DNA of 64,000 nt from Armatimonadota bacterium (lineage in GTDB: Bacteria > Sysuimicrobiota > Sysuimicrobiia > Sysuimicrobiales > Humicultoraceae). Positions within the stretch are counted from its first letter, which is position 1. Every line of letters starts with the position of its first letter. Shown piece by piece: positions 48,447 to 57,218 of the stretch. Position numbers and translations under genes: made by a program. The notes below the pieces were generated by a model that was not told the origin of the DNA, searched no databases, and worked only from the letters and a program-made list of their open reading frames with translations. The stretch covers positions 1-64,000 of the forward strand of contig JAVHLY010000013.1 in NCBI GenBank assembly GCA_031081585.1, given 5' to 3'.

Positions 48447-49481
48447 CTATCCCTCCACGGTCAGGATCACCTTGCCGGCGCGCCCCTCGGCCAGGAGGGC
48501 GAAGGCCTCGGCGAAGCGCGCCAGCGGCAGGCGGTGGGTGACCACCGGGCGGATCTCCAGGCCGCGGGCCAGCAGGGCGGTGGCCTGCTCCCACGTCTCC
48601 CAGATCCGGCGCCCGTAGATGCCGTGCAGCCGTGCCGCCTTGGCGATGACGTCCCTGGCCAGGTCGACTTCCACGGGGCCGGCGGGCAGGCCCAGGAGGG
48701 CGACGAACCCGCCCGGCCGCAGAGCGTGCAGGCCGTCGCGCAGCCCGGCCGGGTGTCCCGACATCTCCAGGACGATGTCGACGCCGTGGCCGCCTGTGGC
48801 GGCGCGCAGCCGTGCGGGGACGTCGTCGGCCGCCGGGTCCAGCACCAGATCGGCCCCCAGCTGCCGGGCCAGCGCCCGCCGCTCCGGTCGGACGTCGGAG
48901 GCCGCCACAAGGGCGGCACCGGCCAGGCGCAACACGGCGATGGCCATGAGGCCGATCGGCCCGCACCCGATTACCGCCACGGCGCGCCCCACGGGATCCG
49001 CCGCCAGCGCGCTATGCACGGCGTTTCCCAGCGGGTCCATCACCGCCGCCACCTCCACCGGCACGCGCTGCGGGTCGAGCCGCCAGGCGTTCCGGGCGGG
49101 CAGGACCACGTACTCGGCGAAAGCCCCGTCCCGGTCCACCCCCAGCACCTGGAGGCGCTCGCAGATGTGCTCCCTCCCGCCCCGGCACTCCCGGCAGGCG
49201 CCGCAGGCCAGGTGGGACTCTCCGGCGATGAAGTCGCCCACGGCCGGGGACGTCACCCCTTCCCCCGTGGCGACGACCGTGCCGCAGAACTCGTGCCCGA
49301 CGATGACCGGGGGGCGCAGCCGCCCCGCCGCCCAGGCGTCCCAGGTGTAGATGTGCAGGTCGGTCCCGCAGATTCCCCCGGCCGCCACCCGTACCAGTAC
49401 CTCCCCCGGGCCGACCGGAGGGACCGGGACCGTGCGCAGAGCCAGCCCGGGCTCGGGGGCTTCCTTGACCAGGGCGCGCAT
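48447..49481 (-). CDS. tdh: L-threonine 3-dehydrogenase (zinc-type alcohol dehydrogenase family)
   Basis: 344 residues. Catalytic zinc site GGICGTDLHIYTWDAW and VGHEFCGTVV; structural zinc CGACRECRGGREHIC; NAD-binding VIGCGPIGLMAIAVLRLAGA. The ICGTDLHIYTWDAW block is characteristic of Tdh rather than other sorbitol- or alcohol-type enzymes. It oxidises threonine to 2-amino-3-oxobutyrate, used by Kbl. ATG at 49481 is supported by alignment length with E. coli Tdh (341 aa); the frame extends to a GTG at 49574. Confidence 0.9.
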   Translation of the reverse strand: MRALVKEAPEPGLALRTVPVPPVGPGEVLVRVAAGGICGTDLHIYTWDAWAAGRLRPPVIVGHEFCGTVVATGEGVTSPAVGDFIAGESHLACGACRECRGGREHICERLQVLGVDRDGAFAEYVVLPARNAWRLDPQRVPVEVAAVMDPLGNAVHSALAADPVGRAVAVIGCGPIGLMAIAVLRLAGAALVAASDVRPERRALARQLGADLVLDPAADDVPARLRAATGGHGVDIVLEMSGHPAGLRDGLHALRPGGFVALLGLPAGPVEVDLARDVIAKAARLHGIYGRRIWETWEQATALLARGLEIRPVVTHRLPLARFAEAFALLAEGRAGKVILTVEG

Positions 49482-49712
49482 GCTCGTGGGCAGGGCAGCG
49501 GAGACGGTGGTCCCGGCGCGCGGCTCCGGCTGCAGCGGCATCGTGGGACGTGCCGCGGAGCGGATCACGGGCACCCTCCCCCAGGCCGCGGCGTAGGCCG
49601 GCGGGGTGTTACGCGGCCGTTACCTCCTCGTGACGGACACGCGACGCGGCGGCAGGATGCTAATGCTACGGGCGCCAACTGCACTATGGGGGCCCGGGAA
49701 AGGGGTGTCAAG

Positions 49713-50153
49713 ATGCGTATCGTGATGCTTCTGGTGGCCGTCGCAGGCCTCCTGTGGCTCGTTCCCGCCGCCTCCGCAGATTACCACACCGGGGGCGCCC
49801 CGGCAGGCGGGGGCGCGGAGGCCCAGCTGCGCACCGCCATCCAGCACTCCAAGGAGCTGGCCGCGGGGGCGGCGGCGCTCTCGGGGATCCAGACCCACCT
49901 GCAGCACGTCGTCAACTGCCTGGAGGGCAGCGGCGGGCGCAACTTCAAGGCGGCCGCGGGCCATCCCTGCCAGGGGATGGGCAACGGCTTCCTCACTGAC
50001 GCCCGGGACAAGCCCGGCGCGGTGCTGCTCGCCCGCCACGCCAACGAGCTCGCCGTCGACCTGGTGACGGGGCGGATCGACGTGGCCACCGGGCAGGCCG
50101 GGGCCCGAGCGGTGGCGGCCACGCTGGAGGAGGCGATGAAGCTCCTGCGGTGA
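49713..50153 (+). CDS. Small exported protein of unknown function with two conserved-looking Cys
   Basis: 146 residues. Signal peptide (MRIVMLLVAVAGLLWLVPAASA) then a mature, mostly helical protein with HLQHVVNCLEGSGGRNF and GHPCQGMGNGFLTDA, so two Cys and several His could bind metal or form a disulfide. No named family is recognised. AAGGGG precedes the ATG by about 9 bases. It overlaps the DUF2231-like membrane protein and shares its strand with the downstream two-component genes. Confidence 0.7.
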   Translation: MRIVMLLVAVAGLLWLVPAASADYHTGGAPAGGGAEAQLRTAIQHSKELAAGAAALSGIQTHLQHVVNCLEGSGGRNFKAAAGHPCQGMGNGFLTDARDKPGAVLLARHANELAVDLVTGRIDVATGQAGARAVAATLEEAMKLLR

Positions 50154-50551
50154 TGGTCTTCGTCCACCCGCAGGTCGTCCACTTCCCCATCGCCCTGTGG
50201 GTCGTGGCCACGGTCTTCGACCTGGTGGCCCTGCGGAGCCGGCGCGACCTCTTCCCGGCGATGGCTTTCTGGCTGATCGGGCTGGGGCTGGTGGGGGCGG
50301 TCCTGAGCGTGCTCTCCGGCTGGCGGGACCTGCTCGCCGCCGAGGCCTCGGGGGTGGGCACCGCCCTGCGGCAGCAGCACGCCCTCCACCAGGCCCTGGC
50401 CTACGGCGCCACCGCCGCCTACCTCGTCGCCTTCCTGGTCCGGTGGCGCCGTCCGGGGCGGGCCCGCTGGACGGTCCTGCTCACCGTCCTGGGGGCGGTG
50501 CTGGTCGGCATCGCCGGCTTCGTCGGCGGCGAGCTGCGGCGTGTCATGTAG
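50153..50551 (+). CDS. DUF2231-like membrane protein
   Basis: About 132 residues, four membrane helices. MVFVHPQVVHFPIALWVVATVFDLV is the DUF2231 hallmark (HPxxVHFPIAL), and SGWRDLLAAEA follows the second helix. The function is unknown; some members occur with haem or copper proteins. It begins at ATG overlapping the previous stop (TGATG), or at GTG 50150. A 20-base gap leads to the response regulator. Confidence 0.85.
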   Translation: MVFVHPQVVHFPIALWVVATVFDLVALRSRRDLFPAMAFWLIGLGLVGAVLSVLSGWRDLLAAEASGVGTALRQQHALHQALAYGATAAYLVAFLVRWRRPGRARWTVLLTVLGAVLVGIAGFVGGELRRVM

Positions 50552-50571
50552 ACCGGGCTGGGGGGCCGGGC

Positions 50572-51270
50572 GTGGCCAGGATCCTGGTCGTCGACGACGA
50601 GCCGCACATCGTCGAGCTCGTCCGCTACAACCTGGAGCGGGAGGGCTTCGAGGTCCTCACCGCCGGGGACGGCCGCGAGGCCCTCCGCCAGGTGGGCGAG
50701 GGCGCCCCCGACCTCGTCATCCTCGACCTGATGCTGCCGGAGGTCGACGGCTTCGAGGTGTGCCGCCAGATCCGGGGCACCTCCGCTGTCCCCATCCTGA
50801 TGCTCACCGCCCGGGGGCGGGAACTCGACCGCATCGCCGGGTTCGAGCTGGGGGCGGACGACTACGTCACCAAACCCTTCAGTCCGCGCGAGCTGGTGGC
50901 CCGGGTGCGCGCCATCCTGCGCCGGGCCGGGCGTGAGCTGCTGGGAGCGCAGGCGCCGCTGCAGGCCGACGGGCTGCGCCTGGACCCGGCCACGCGGGAG
51001 GTCTCCCTGCACGGGCGCCCGGTGGAGCTGACCGCCAAGGAGTTCGACCTGCTGGCGCTGCTGATGCGCCACCCCAACCGCGTCTTCACCCGCGACTTCC
51101 TCCTGGAGCACCTCTGGGGGCACGATTACTTCGGCAGCACCCGCACGGTGGACATGCACATCAGCCGGCTGCGGGAGAAGATCGAGGACGACCCCGCCGC
51201 CCCCACCTTCATCCAGACGGTGCGCGGGGTCGGCTACAAGTTCAAGGCGCCCGTGCGTCCCGGCCGGTGA
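50572..51270 (+). CDS. PhoB/OmpR-family response regulator
   Basis: 232 residues. Receiver domain (1-118): VVDDEPHI acidic pair, phospho-Asp in LVILDLMLPEVDGFEV, MLTARGRELD (Thr), DYVTKPFSPREL (Lys). Winged-helix DNA-binding domain (about 130-228): LTAKEFDLLALLMRHPNRVFTRDFLLEHLWG, RTVDMHISRLREKIE, IQTVRGVGYKF. The GTG at 50572 follows GGGGGG. The closest family sense is PhoP/PhoB of phosphate control, but no pst genes are in view. It overlaps the kinase start by 4 bases. Confidence 0.95.
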   Translation: MARILVVDDEPHIVELVRYNLEREGFEVLTAGDGREALRQVGEGAPDLVILDLMLPEVDGFEVCRQIRGTSAVPILMLTARGRELDRIAGFELGADDYVTKPFSPRELVARVRAILRRAGRELLGAQAPLQADGLRLDPATREVSLHGRPVELTAKEFDLLALLMRHPNRVFTRDFLLEHLWGHDYFGSTRTVDMHISRLREKIEDDPAAPTFIQTVRGVGYKFKAPVRPGR

Positions 51271-53126
51271 GGCGCGCCATCCGCTTCAAGCTCATCGCCA
51301 CCTACGTGGGGCTGGCGGCGGTGACGCTGGCCCTGGTCCTGGTAGTGGTGCTCGCCGTCCTGCAGCGCCGCTACCTGGAGACCTACGCCTACGTCGTCTC
51401 CACCCAGGCCCGCCTCATCGCCACCATGCTCACCGAGGGGGCCGGGGCCATCCCCCCCGACCAGCAGGAGGCGCTGGCGCAGCAGTTCCGCTGGCGCCCC
51501 GACGTGGTCATCGCCCTGCTGGACGCCCACGGCCGCGGGCCCACCGTCCCGCCGGGGGCACCGCCTCCCCCCGAGGTCGGCCAGGCCCTGGCCCGCCCCG
51601 ACCAGCCGGCGTACGCGGTACGGGACGACCCGCGCACCGGGCAGCGCCGCGTCTTTGCCGCGGCGGCCATCGGTCCGCGCGCCCGCCCCACCGGGGTCGT
51701 CCACGTCTCCGCGCCGGCGGTATGGGTCCAGCGCCAGCTGCGGCGCCTGCTGCCGGCGTTCGGTGGGGCGCTGCTCTTGGGGCTCGGGGCGGCGTGGGTG
51801 GTGGGGGCGCGGCTGGCCCGCAGCCTGACCGACCCCATCGAGCGCCTCACCCGCGCCGCCGAGCGCCTGCGCGAGGGGGACCTCGACGCCCAGGTGGCCA
51901 TCGACAGCGACGACGAGATCGGCCGGCTGGGCCGGGCCTTCTCGGCCATGGCGGCCCGCCTGCGGGAGACCATCGAGGGGCTGCGGGCGGAGCGGACGAC
52001 GCTGGCGGCCATCCTCACCAGCATGCAGGACGGGGTGATCGCCACCGACCGCCAGGGGCGGCTGCTCCTGGTGAACCGCGCCGCCGAGGAGCTGCTGGGC
52101 CTGCCGTCCGGCGCGGCGGTGGGTGCGGCGGCGGCCGACCTGCTGCCCGCGCCGCTGGTGGCCATGCTGGCCGAGGCGGCCACGGCGGCGCGGGTGGGCG
52201 CGACGGAGCTGCAGCGCGAGGACCGGGTGATGGAGGTCCACTGCGCGCCCATCTGGCGGGGGGATGGCGGCACCGGGGAGGCCGCCAGCGGGTCCCCCGG
52301 GGCCGGGACCGCCGGCGGGCGCACGGGAGCGGAGGCGGCCACGGCGGAGGCGGTCACGGGCGCCGTGGCCGTGGTGCGCGACGTCACCGAGCTGCGGCGC
52401 AGCGAGCGGCTGCGCCGCGAGCTCACGGCCAACGTCTCTCACGAGCTGCGCACGCCGCTCACCTCCATCAAGGGGTTCGCCGAGACCCTGCTGGCCGGGG
52501 CGATGCGCGACGAGGCCACCGCCCGGCGCTTCCTGGAGATCATTGATGCCGAGGCCAACCGGCTGGTCAAGCTGGTCGACGACCTGATGGACCTCAGCCG
52601 CCTGGAGGCCAGGGGGGCGGCCCTCGAACTCGCGCCGGTAGACCTCCCCGCGCTCGTGGAGGAGACGGTCACCCGCCTGCGGCCGCTGGCCGGGTCGCGG
52701 CGCCTGGAGGTCCACCCCGGCACCGGGTCGGTCACGGTGCTGGGCGACCGCGACCGCCTGGCGCAAGTGCTGACCAACCTGATCGACAACGCCATCAAGT
52801 TCACACCGGAGCCGGGTCGGGTGGAGGTGGCCTGGCGGCGGCAGGACGGGACCGTCGTCCTGACGGTGCGGGACACCGGCCAGGGCATTCCCCCCGCCGA
52901 CCTCCCCCACATCTTCGAGCGCTTCTACAAGGCCAACCGCTCGCGGAGCGCCGCCACCGGCAGCGGGTTGGGGCTGGCCATCGCGCGCCACATTGTGGAG
53001 GCGCACGGCGGCCGCATCACCGTGCAGAGTCGCGAGGGCGCCGGAACCACCTTCACCGTCGTTCTCCCCCGCGTGCCGGAGGAGGAGCGGGCAGCGGCCG
53101 AGGAACAACGGACGCGTCCCACCTGA
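51267..53126 (+). CDS. PhoR-like sensor histidine kinase
   Basis: 619 residues. Two membrane helices (about 10-32 and 160-180) around an extracytoplasmic region; HAMP (about 182-235, LARSLTDPIERLTRAAERLREGDLD); PAS (about 245-375) with an Ala/Gly-rich insert (about 333-360); HisKA with ANVSHELRTPLTSIKGFAETL (His about 392); HATPase with NLIDNAIKF, DTGQGIP and GSGLGLAIARHIVEAHGG. It phosphorylates the partner regulator. The GTG start overlaps the regulator stop. Confidence 0.95.
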   Translation: MRRAIRFKLIATYVGLAAVTLALVLVVVLAVLQRRYLETYAYVVSTQARLIATMLTEGAGAIPPDQQEALAQQFRWRPDVVIALLDAHGRGPTVPPGAPPPPEVGQALARPDQPAYAVRDDPRTGQRRVFAAAAIGPRARPTGVVHVSAPAVWVQRQLRRLLPAFGGALLLGLGAAWVVGARLARSLTDPIERLTRAAERLREGDLDAQVAIDSDDEIGRLGRAFSAMAARLRETIEGLRAERTTLAAILTSMQDGVIATDRQGRLLLVNRAAEELLGLPSGAAVGAAAADLLPAPLVAMLAEAATAARVGATELQREDRVMEVHCAPIWRGDGGTGEAASGSPGAGTAGGRTGAEAATAEAVTGAVAVVRDVTELRRSERLRRELTANVSHELRTPLTSIKGFAETLLAGAMRDEATARRFLEIIDAEANRLVKLVDDLMDLSRLEARGAALELAPVDLPALVEETVTRLRPLAGSRRLEVHPGTGSVTVLGDRDRLAQVLTNLIDNAIKFTPEPGRVEVAWRRQDGTVVLTVRDTGQGIPPADLPHIFERFYKANRSRSAATGSGLGLAIARHIVEAHGGRITVQSREGAGTTFTVVLPRVPEEERAAAEEQRTRPT

Positions 53127-53181
53127 CGGCCGCCCGGTCGGCGGCACGGCTCGTGGTGGGGCGGCGGCGCGGGACTCCCCC

Positions 53182-53892
53182 CTACCCGCCCAGGTAGGCC
53201 CGGCGCACGTCCTCGTTTTCCTGCAGGGCACGGGCCTCCCCGGCCAGGACGATCTCTCCCGTCTGCAGCACGTAGCCGCGGTGGGCGATGGTCAGGGCCA
53301 TGAAGGCGTTCTGCTCCACCAGGAGGATCGTGGTCCCCTGGGCGTTGATGTCCCGGATCGTTTCGAAGATTTGCTCCACGAGGATCGGCGCGAGCCCCAT
53401 GGAGGGTTCGTCGAGGAGGAGGATGCGCGGCCGGGCCATCAGGGCGCGGCCAATGGCCAGCATCTGCTGCTCGCCCCCCGAGAGGGTGCCGGCGACCTGG
53501 TTGATCCGCTCCCGCAGGCGCGGGAAGAGGGCGAAGACGCGTTCCATGTCCTCCCGGATGGCCGCCCCGTTGGCGCGAGCGTAGGCGCCCATCTCCAGGT
53601 TCTCCCGCACCGTCAGCCGGGCGAAGATGCGCCGCCCCTCGGGCGCGTGGGCCACGCCCCGGTAGACGATCTCGTGCGGGGGCAGGTAGTCGATGCCTTT
53701 CCCTTCCAGCAGCACCCGCCCCCGCCGCGGCCGCAACAACCCCGAGATCGTCCGCAACGTCGTGGTCTTCCCGGCCCCGTTGCTGCCGAGCAGTGCGACG
53801 ATCTCGCCCGCGTCCACGCTCAGGGAGACCCCCTTCAGGGCATGAATGTGGCCGTAGTAGACATGCAGGTCCTGCAGCTCCAGCAAGGCCAT
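53182..53892 (-). CDS. livF: Liv-type ABC transporter ATP-binding protein LivF (second system)
   Basis: 236 residues, the standard LivF size. Walker A GSNGAGKTTTLRTISGLL, HAPEGRRIFARLTVRENLEMGAY, signature LSGGEQQMLAIGRALM, Walker B RILLLDEPSMGLAP, switch VEQNAFMAL. Last gene of the livJ, livH-livM-livG-livF operon. ATG overlaps the livG stop (TGATG). Converges with the histidine kinase gene across 55 bases. Confidence 0.96.
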   Translation of the reverse strand: MALLELQDLHVYYGHIHALKGVSLSVDAGEIVALLGSNGAGKTTTLRTISGLLRPRRGRVLLEGKGIDYLPPHEIVYRGVAHAPEGRRIFARLTVRENLEMGAYARANGAAIREDMERVFALFPRLRERINQVAGTLSGGEQQMLAIGRALMARPRILLLDEPSMGLAPILVEQIFETIRDINAQGTTILLVEQNAFMALTIAHRGYVLQTGEIVLAGEARALQENEDVRRAYLGG

Positions 53893-54686
53893 CAGCCCAC
53901 CGCCGGCCGCTCCGCCAGCCGTTGCCGCGTCCCCAGGTAGGCCTCGATCACCCGGGGGTCACGCTGCACCTGCTCGGGGGATCCTTCGGCGATCTTCTGG
54001 CCGTAGTCCAGCACCGTGACCCGCTCGGAGATGCCCATCACCACCCGCATGTTGTGCTCGATGAGGAGGATGGTCAGGCCCAGCTCCCGGCGCAGGGTGC
54101 GGAGGAACGTCATCAGCCCCTGGGCTTCGGCCGGGTTCATCCCCGCCGTGGGCTCGTCGAGCAGCAGCAGGCGGGGCTCGGAGGCCAACGCCCGCCCGAT
54201 CTCCAGCCGCCGCTGGTCCCCGTAGGGGAGGTTCTTGGCCAGCTCATCCCCCCGGCCCTGCAGCCCCACGAGCCCCAGGAGCTCCTGCGCCCGGGCCAGC
54301 GCCTGGGCCTCTACGCGATGGAAGCGGGGCGTGCGCAGGAGCACGTCCACCGTGGAGAGGTGGAGCCGGCTGTGCATCCCCACCAGGATGTTCTCCAGCA
54401 CCGTCATGTTCCCGAAGAGGCGGATGTTCTGGAACGTCCGACACATCCCCAGCCGGGTGATCTGGTCCGGGCGCAGGCCCACGAGCTCCCGGCCCCGGAA
54501 GCGGACCGACCCCTCTTCCGGCCGGTAGACGCCGGTGAAGACGTTGAACAGCGTCGTCTTCCCTGCCCCGTTGGGCCCGATGATGGAGACGATCCGGCCT
54601 TCCTCCAGGACGAAGTCCACCTCGTTGAGGGCCACGAGGCCGCCAAAGCGTTTCGTCACCCCGCGGCACTCCAGGATGACGCCCAT
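53892..54686 (-). CDS. livG: Liv-type ABC transporter ATP-binding protein LivG (second system)
   Basis: 264 residues. Walker A GPNGAGKTTLFNVFTGVY, RTFQNIRLFGNMTVLENILVGMH, LPYGDQRRLEIGRALA in the signature position, Walker B RLLLLDEPTAGMNPAE, LIEHNMRVVMGI. These are textbook LivG sequences. ATG overlaps the livM stop. A longer open frame up to 55568 is a shadow of livM. Confidence 0.96.
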   Translation of the reverse strand: MGVILECRGVTKRFGGLVALNEVDFVLEEGRIVSIIGPNGAGKTTLFNVFTGVYRPEEGSVRFRGRELVGLRPDQITRLGMCRTFQNIRLFGNMTVLENILVGMHSRLHLSTVDVLLRTPRFHRVEAQALARAQELLGLVGLQGRGDELAKNLPYGDQRRLEIGRALASEPRLLLLDEPTAGMNPAEAQGLMTFLRTLRRELGLTILLIEHNMRVVMGISERVTVLDYGQKIAEGSPEQVQRDPRVIEAYLGTRQRLAERPAVG

Positions 54687-56041
54687 CAGCCCACTCCAGC
54701 CTCCACGGTCGTCTCGGCGGCGCGCCGCTGAGCCTCCTCCAGTTCCATTCGCCGTCGCCGAGACGGGATGATGCCCTGCGGGCGGAAGATCATCATCAGG
54801 ATGAGGATGATCCCGAAGACCATGCGCTCGTACTTGGCCGGTTCCAGCTGCGGCGGGAGGTTGGCCAGGTTGTAGCCCAGGATGGTCACGCCCGCGTTCT
54901 TCCAGGCGTTGAGCGTCAGCGAGAACTGCTTGAGCACCTGCAGGTTCAGAATGGTGACCGTCGTGGCGCCCAGGATGGCGCCCGGGATGCTGCCCATGCC
55001 GCCCAGGATCACCATGGCCAGCACCCCGATGGACTCCAGGAACGTGAAGGACTCGGGGTTGATGAAGTACTGCTTGGAGGCGAAGATCACGCCCATGGCC
55101 CCGGCAAAGGAGGCGCCGGCGGCGAAGGCCAGCAGCTTCATCCGCACCAGCGGCACGCCCATGGCGATGGCGGCCTCCTCGTCCTCCCGGATGGCCTCCC
55201 AGGCCCGGCCGATGTGGGAGTCCTTGAACCGCTGCGTGACCAGGATGACCAGCAGCACCACTACCAGGACGAGGAAGTAGAAGTAAACGGGGTAGACCGC
55301 TGCCGGGGAGGCCTGCACCCCCGCCAGCCGCAGGACCCACATCACCGGTTCGATGGCCGGACGGGTGATGGGGGTGATCCCGATGGGCCCGTTGGTCAGG
55401 TTGATGGGCTTGTCCAGGTTGTTGGCCAGCACGCGGATGACCTCGCCGAAGCCTAGCGTGACGATGGCCAGGTAGTCGCCGCGGAGCCGCAGGACGGGCA
55501 GGCCCAGCAGGACCCCCGTGATCGCGGCGAGCACGACGGCGAGGAGGAGGAAGACGAAGAACCACCACCCGCCCAACGGCAGGATGGCGTCCAGGGCCGG
55601 CCAGGTCTTCAGCAGCTGTGGCGACCCCAGGATGGCCCAGGAGTAGGCCCCCACGGCGTAGAAGGCCACATATCCCAGGTCCAGGAGACCGGCCAGCCCG
55701 ACGACGATGTTCAGGCCCAGCGCCAGGGCCACGAAGATGCCCACCTGCGTGGCCACCTCCAGGTAGAAGCCGTTGCGCAACCCCAGCAGCGGCATCAGGA
55801 GCCCCAGAGTGACCAGCACGGCGGCCCCCTTAAACCAGCGCGGCACCTCGGCGGCGAAGATGAGCAGCAGCGAGACGAGGAAGAGCAGGAAGAAGAGCAG
55901 CGAGCGCGGCGTGTTGGCCACCAGCAGGCTCGTGCCCAGGATGTAGCCCGTGAGCAGGCCCATGGCCAGCGGCGGCCGCTGCAGGAGGGCGCGCAGCCCG
56001 GTGGGGGCGGCGGAGAGGGCCTCGTTCCTCATGGTCGGCAC
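54686..56041 (-). CDS. livM: Liv-type ABC transporter permease LivM (second system)
   Basis: 451 residues, longer than LivM of the first system because of extra N-terminal helices (about 25-95), as in many true branched-chain amino-acid LivM proteins. NIVVGLAGLLDLGYVAFYAVGAY, LRLRGDYLAIVTLGFGEVIRVLANNL, WEAIREDEEAAIAMGV and AMVILGGMGSIPGAILGA are typical. GTG at 56041 or ATG at 56032 could start it. It follows livH by 16 bases. Confidence 0.95.
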   Translation of the reverse strand: MPTMRNEALSAAPTGLRALLQRPPLAMGLLTGYILGTSLLVANTPRSLLFFLLFLVSLLLIFAAEVPRWFKGAAVLVTLGLLMPLLGLRNGFYLEVATQVGIFVALALGLNIVVGLAGLLDLGYVAFYAVGAYSWAILGSPQLLKTWPALDAILPLGGWWFFVFLLLAVVLAAITGVLLGLPVLRLRGDYLAIVTLGFGEVIRVLANNLDKPINLTNGPIGITPITRPAIEPVMWVLRLAGVQASPAAVYPVYFYFLVLVVVLLVILVTQRFKDSHIGRAWEAIREDEEAAIAMGVPLVRMKLLAFAAGASFAGAMGVIFASKQYFINPESFTFLESIGVLAMVILGGMGSIPGAILGATTVTILNLQVLKQFSLTLNAWKNAGVTILGYNLANLPPQLEPAKYERMVFGIILILMMIFRPQGIIPSRRRRMELEEAQRRAAETTVEAGVG

Positions 56042-56057
56042 GCGCCCACGGTCACCC

Positions 56058-57029
56058 TCAGGCCTTCTCCCGCACGACCTCGCCCAGCAGGCCCCGCGGG
56101 CGGAAGACGAGGATCAGGATCAGCACGCTGAACGCGAAGATGTCCTTATACTCGGCCCCGAAGGCTCCGCCCGTGAGCAACGACATGTAGGAGGCGGCGA
56201 AGGTCTCCAGCAGGCCCAGGACGACTCCGCCCAGCATGGCCCCGGGCAGGTTCCCGATGCCGCCCAGCACGGCGGCGGTGAAGGCCTTGATGCCGGGGAT
56301 GAAGCCCGTGTAGGGGTTGATGGTGCCGAACTGCACGCCGAACAGCGCTCCCGCCGCCCCGCCCATCATGCCGCCGATCAGGAAGGTCAGGGAGATCATG
56401 CGGTTTACGTTGATGCCCATCAGCTCCGCAGTGGCCTGGTCCTCCGCCACGGCCCGGATGGCCGTCCCCAGCTTTGTCCGGGTAACGAAGAGGTTCAGGC
56501 CGACCAGCATGAGGAGCGAGGCCAGGATGATGACGAGCGACTTCACCGAGATCTCGACGCCACCCGTCAGCCCCACCCGCAGGTCGAAGAAGGCGATGGT
56601 CGGGTAGGTGCGGTAGAAGGCGTTGTGCCAGAGGGACTCGATCAGGCGGATGAAGTCCTGGAGGAAGAATGAGACGCCGATGGCCGAGATCAGTGGGACC
56701 AGCCGGGGAGCGCCGCGCAGGGGGCGGTAGGCCGCCCGCTCCACCACCACCGCCAGCCCGCCGCTGATGACCATGGCCATGGCGATGACCAGCAGGAGGA
56801 GCATCACGGGCGGGATGGCCGTCAAGGCCCCGACCGCCTGCAGACTCAAGAGGACCTCCGCTCCCACGAAGGCGCCGGTGACGAAGATCTCGCTGTGGGC
56901 GAAGTTGATCATCTGCAGGACGCCGTAGACCATGGTGTAGCCCAGGGCGATCAGGGCGTAGACGAACCCCAGCGTGAGCCCGTCTACGAGGACCTGGGGG
57001 AAGATACCGATGAGGATATCCCATTCCAT
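56058..57029 (-). CDS. livH: Liv-type ABC transporter permease LivH (second system)
   Basis: 323 residues with about eight helices. LTLGFVYALIALGYTMVYGVLQMINFAHSEIF, YRPLRGAPRLVPLISAIGVSFFLQ, RAVAEDQATAELMGINVNRMI (coupling loop), IKAFTAAVLGGIGNLPGAMLGG. Close to authentic branched-chain amino-acid LivH. It is separated from the binding-protein gene by an intrinsic terminator, so it may be read at lower level by read-through. Confidence 0.96.
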   Translation of the reverse strand: MEWDILIGIFPQVLVDGLTLGFVYALIALGYTMVYGVLQMINFAHSEIFVTGAFVGAEVLLSLQAVGALTAIPPVMLLLLVIAMAMVISGGLAVVVERAAYRPLRGAPRLVPLISAIGVSFFLQDFIRLIESLWHNAFYRTYPTIAFFDLRVGLTGGVEISVKSLVIILASLLMLVGLNLFVTRTKLGTAIRAVAEDQATAELMGINVNRMISLTFLIGGMMGGAAGALFGVQFGTINPYTGFIPGIKAFTAAVLGGIGNLPGAMLGGVVLGLLETFAASYMSLLTGGAFGAEYKDIFAFSVLILILVFRPRGLLGEVVREKA

Positions 57030-57056
57030 GTCCCGTCGCCCCGCTCGCGGTGTCGG

Positions 57057-57088
57057 CCTACGTCCTCATGGTCCTACGTCCTCATGGT
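57057..57088. repeat. Exact tandem 16-bp duplication upstream of livH
   Basis: CCTACGTCCTCATGGT occurs twice head-to-tail (57057-57072, 57073-57088) in the leader between the terminator and livH. It could be a recent slippage event or a duplicated protein or RNA binding site. Confidence 0.9.
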
Positions 57089-57142
57089 AGCGAAGATCGC
57101 CCCGGGCACCAGAGGCCGGGGTGGTCGGAGGGGCCGGGCGAC

Positions 57143-57173
57143 AAAACGGGGAGCGGGACGTGCCCGCTCCCCG
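57143..57173 (-). terminator. Intrinsic terminator between binding-protein gene and livH
   Basis: CGGGGAGCGGG (57147-57157) pairs perfectly with CCCGCTCCCCG (57163-57173) around a 5-base loop. On the minus strand TTTT (57143-57146) follows. It lies about 46 bases after the binding-protein stop. Such an attenuating terminator would make more receptor than permease, common in binding-protein-dependent operons. Confidence 0.9.
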
Positions 57174-57218
57174 TCTCCTCACCACGGCATGCCCGGGACC
57201 GATCCGCGCCGCCCTCCT

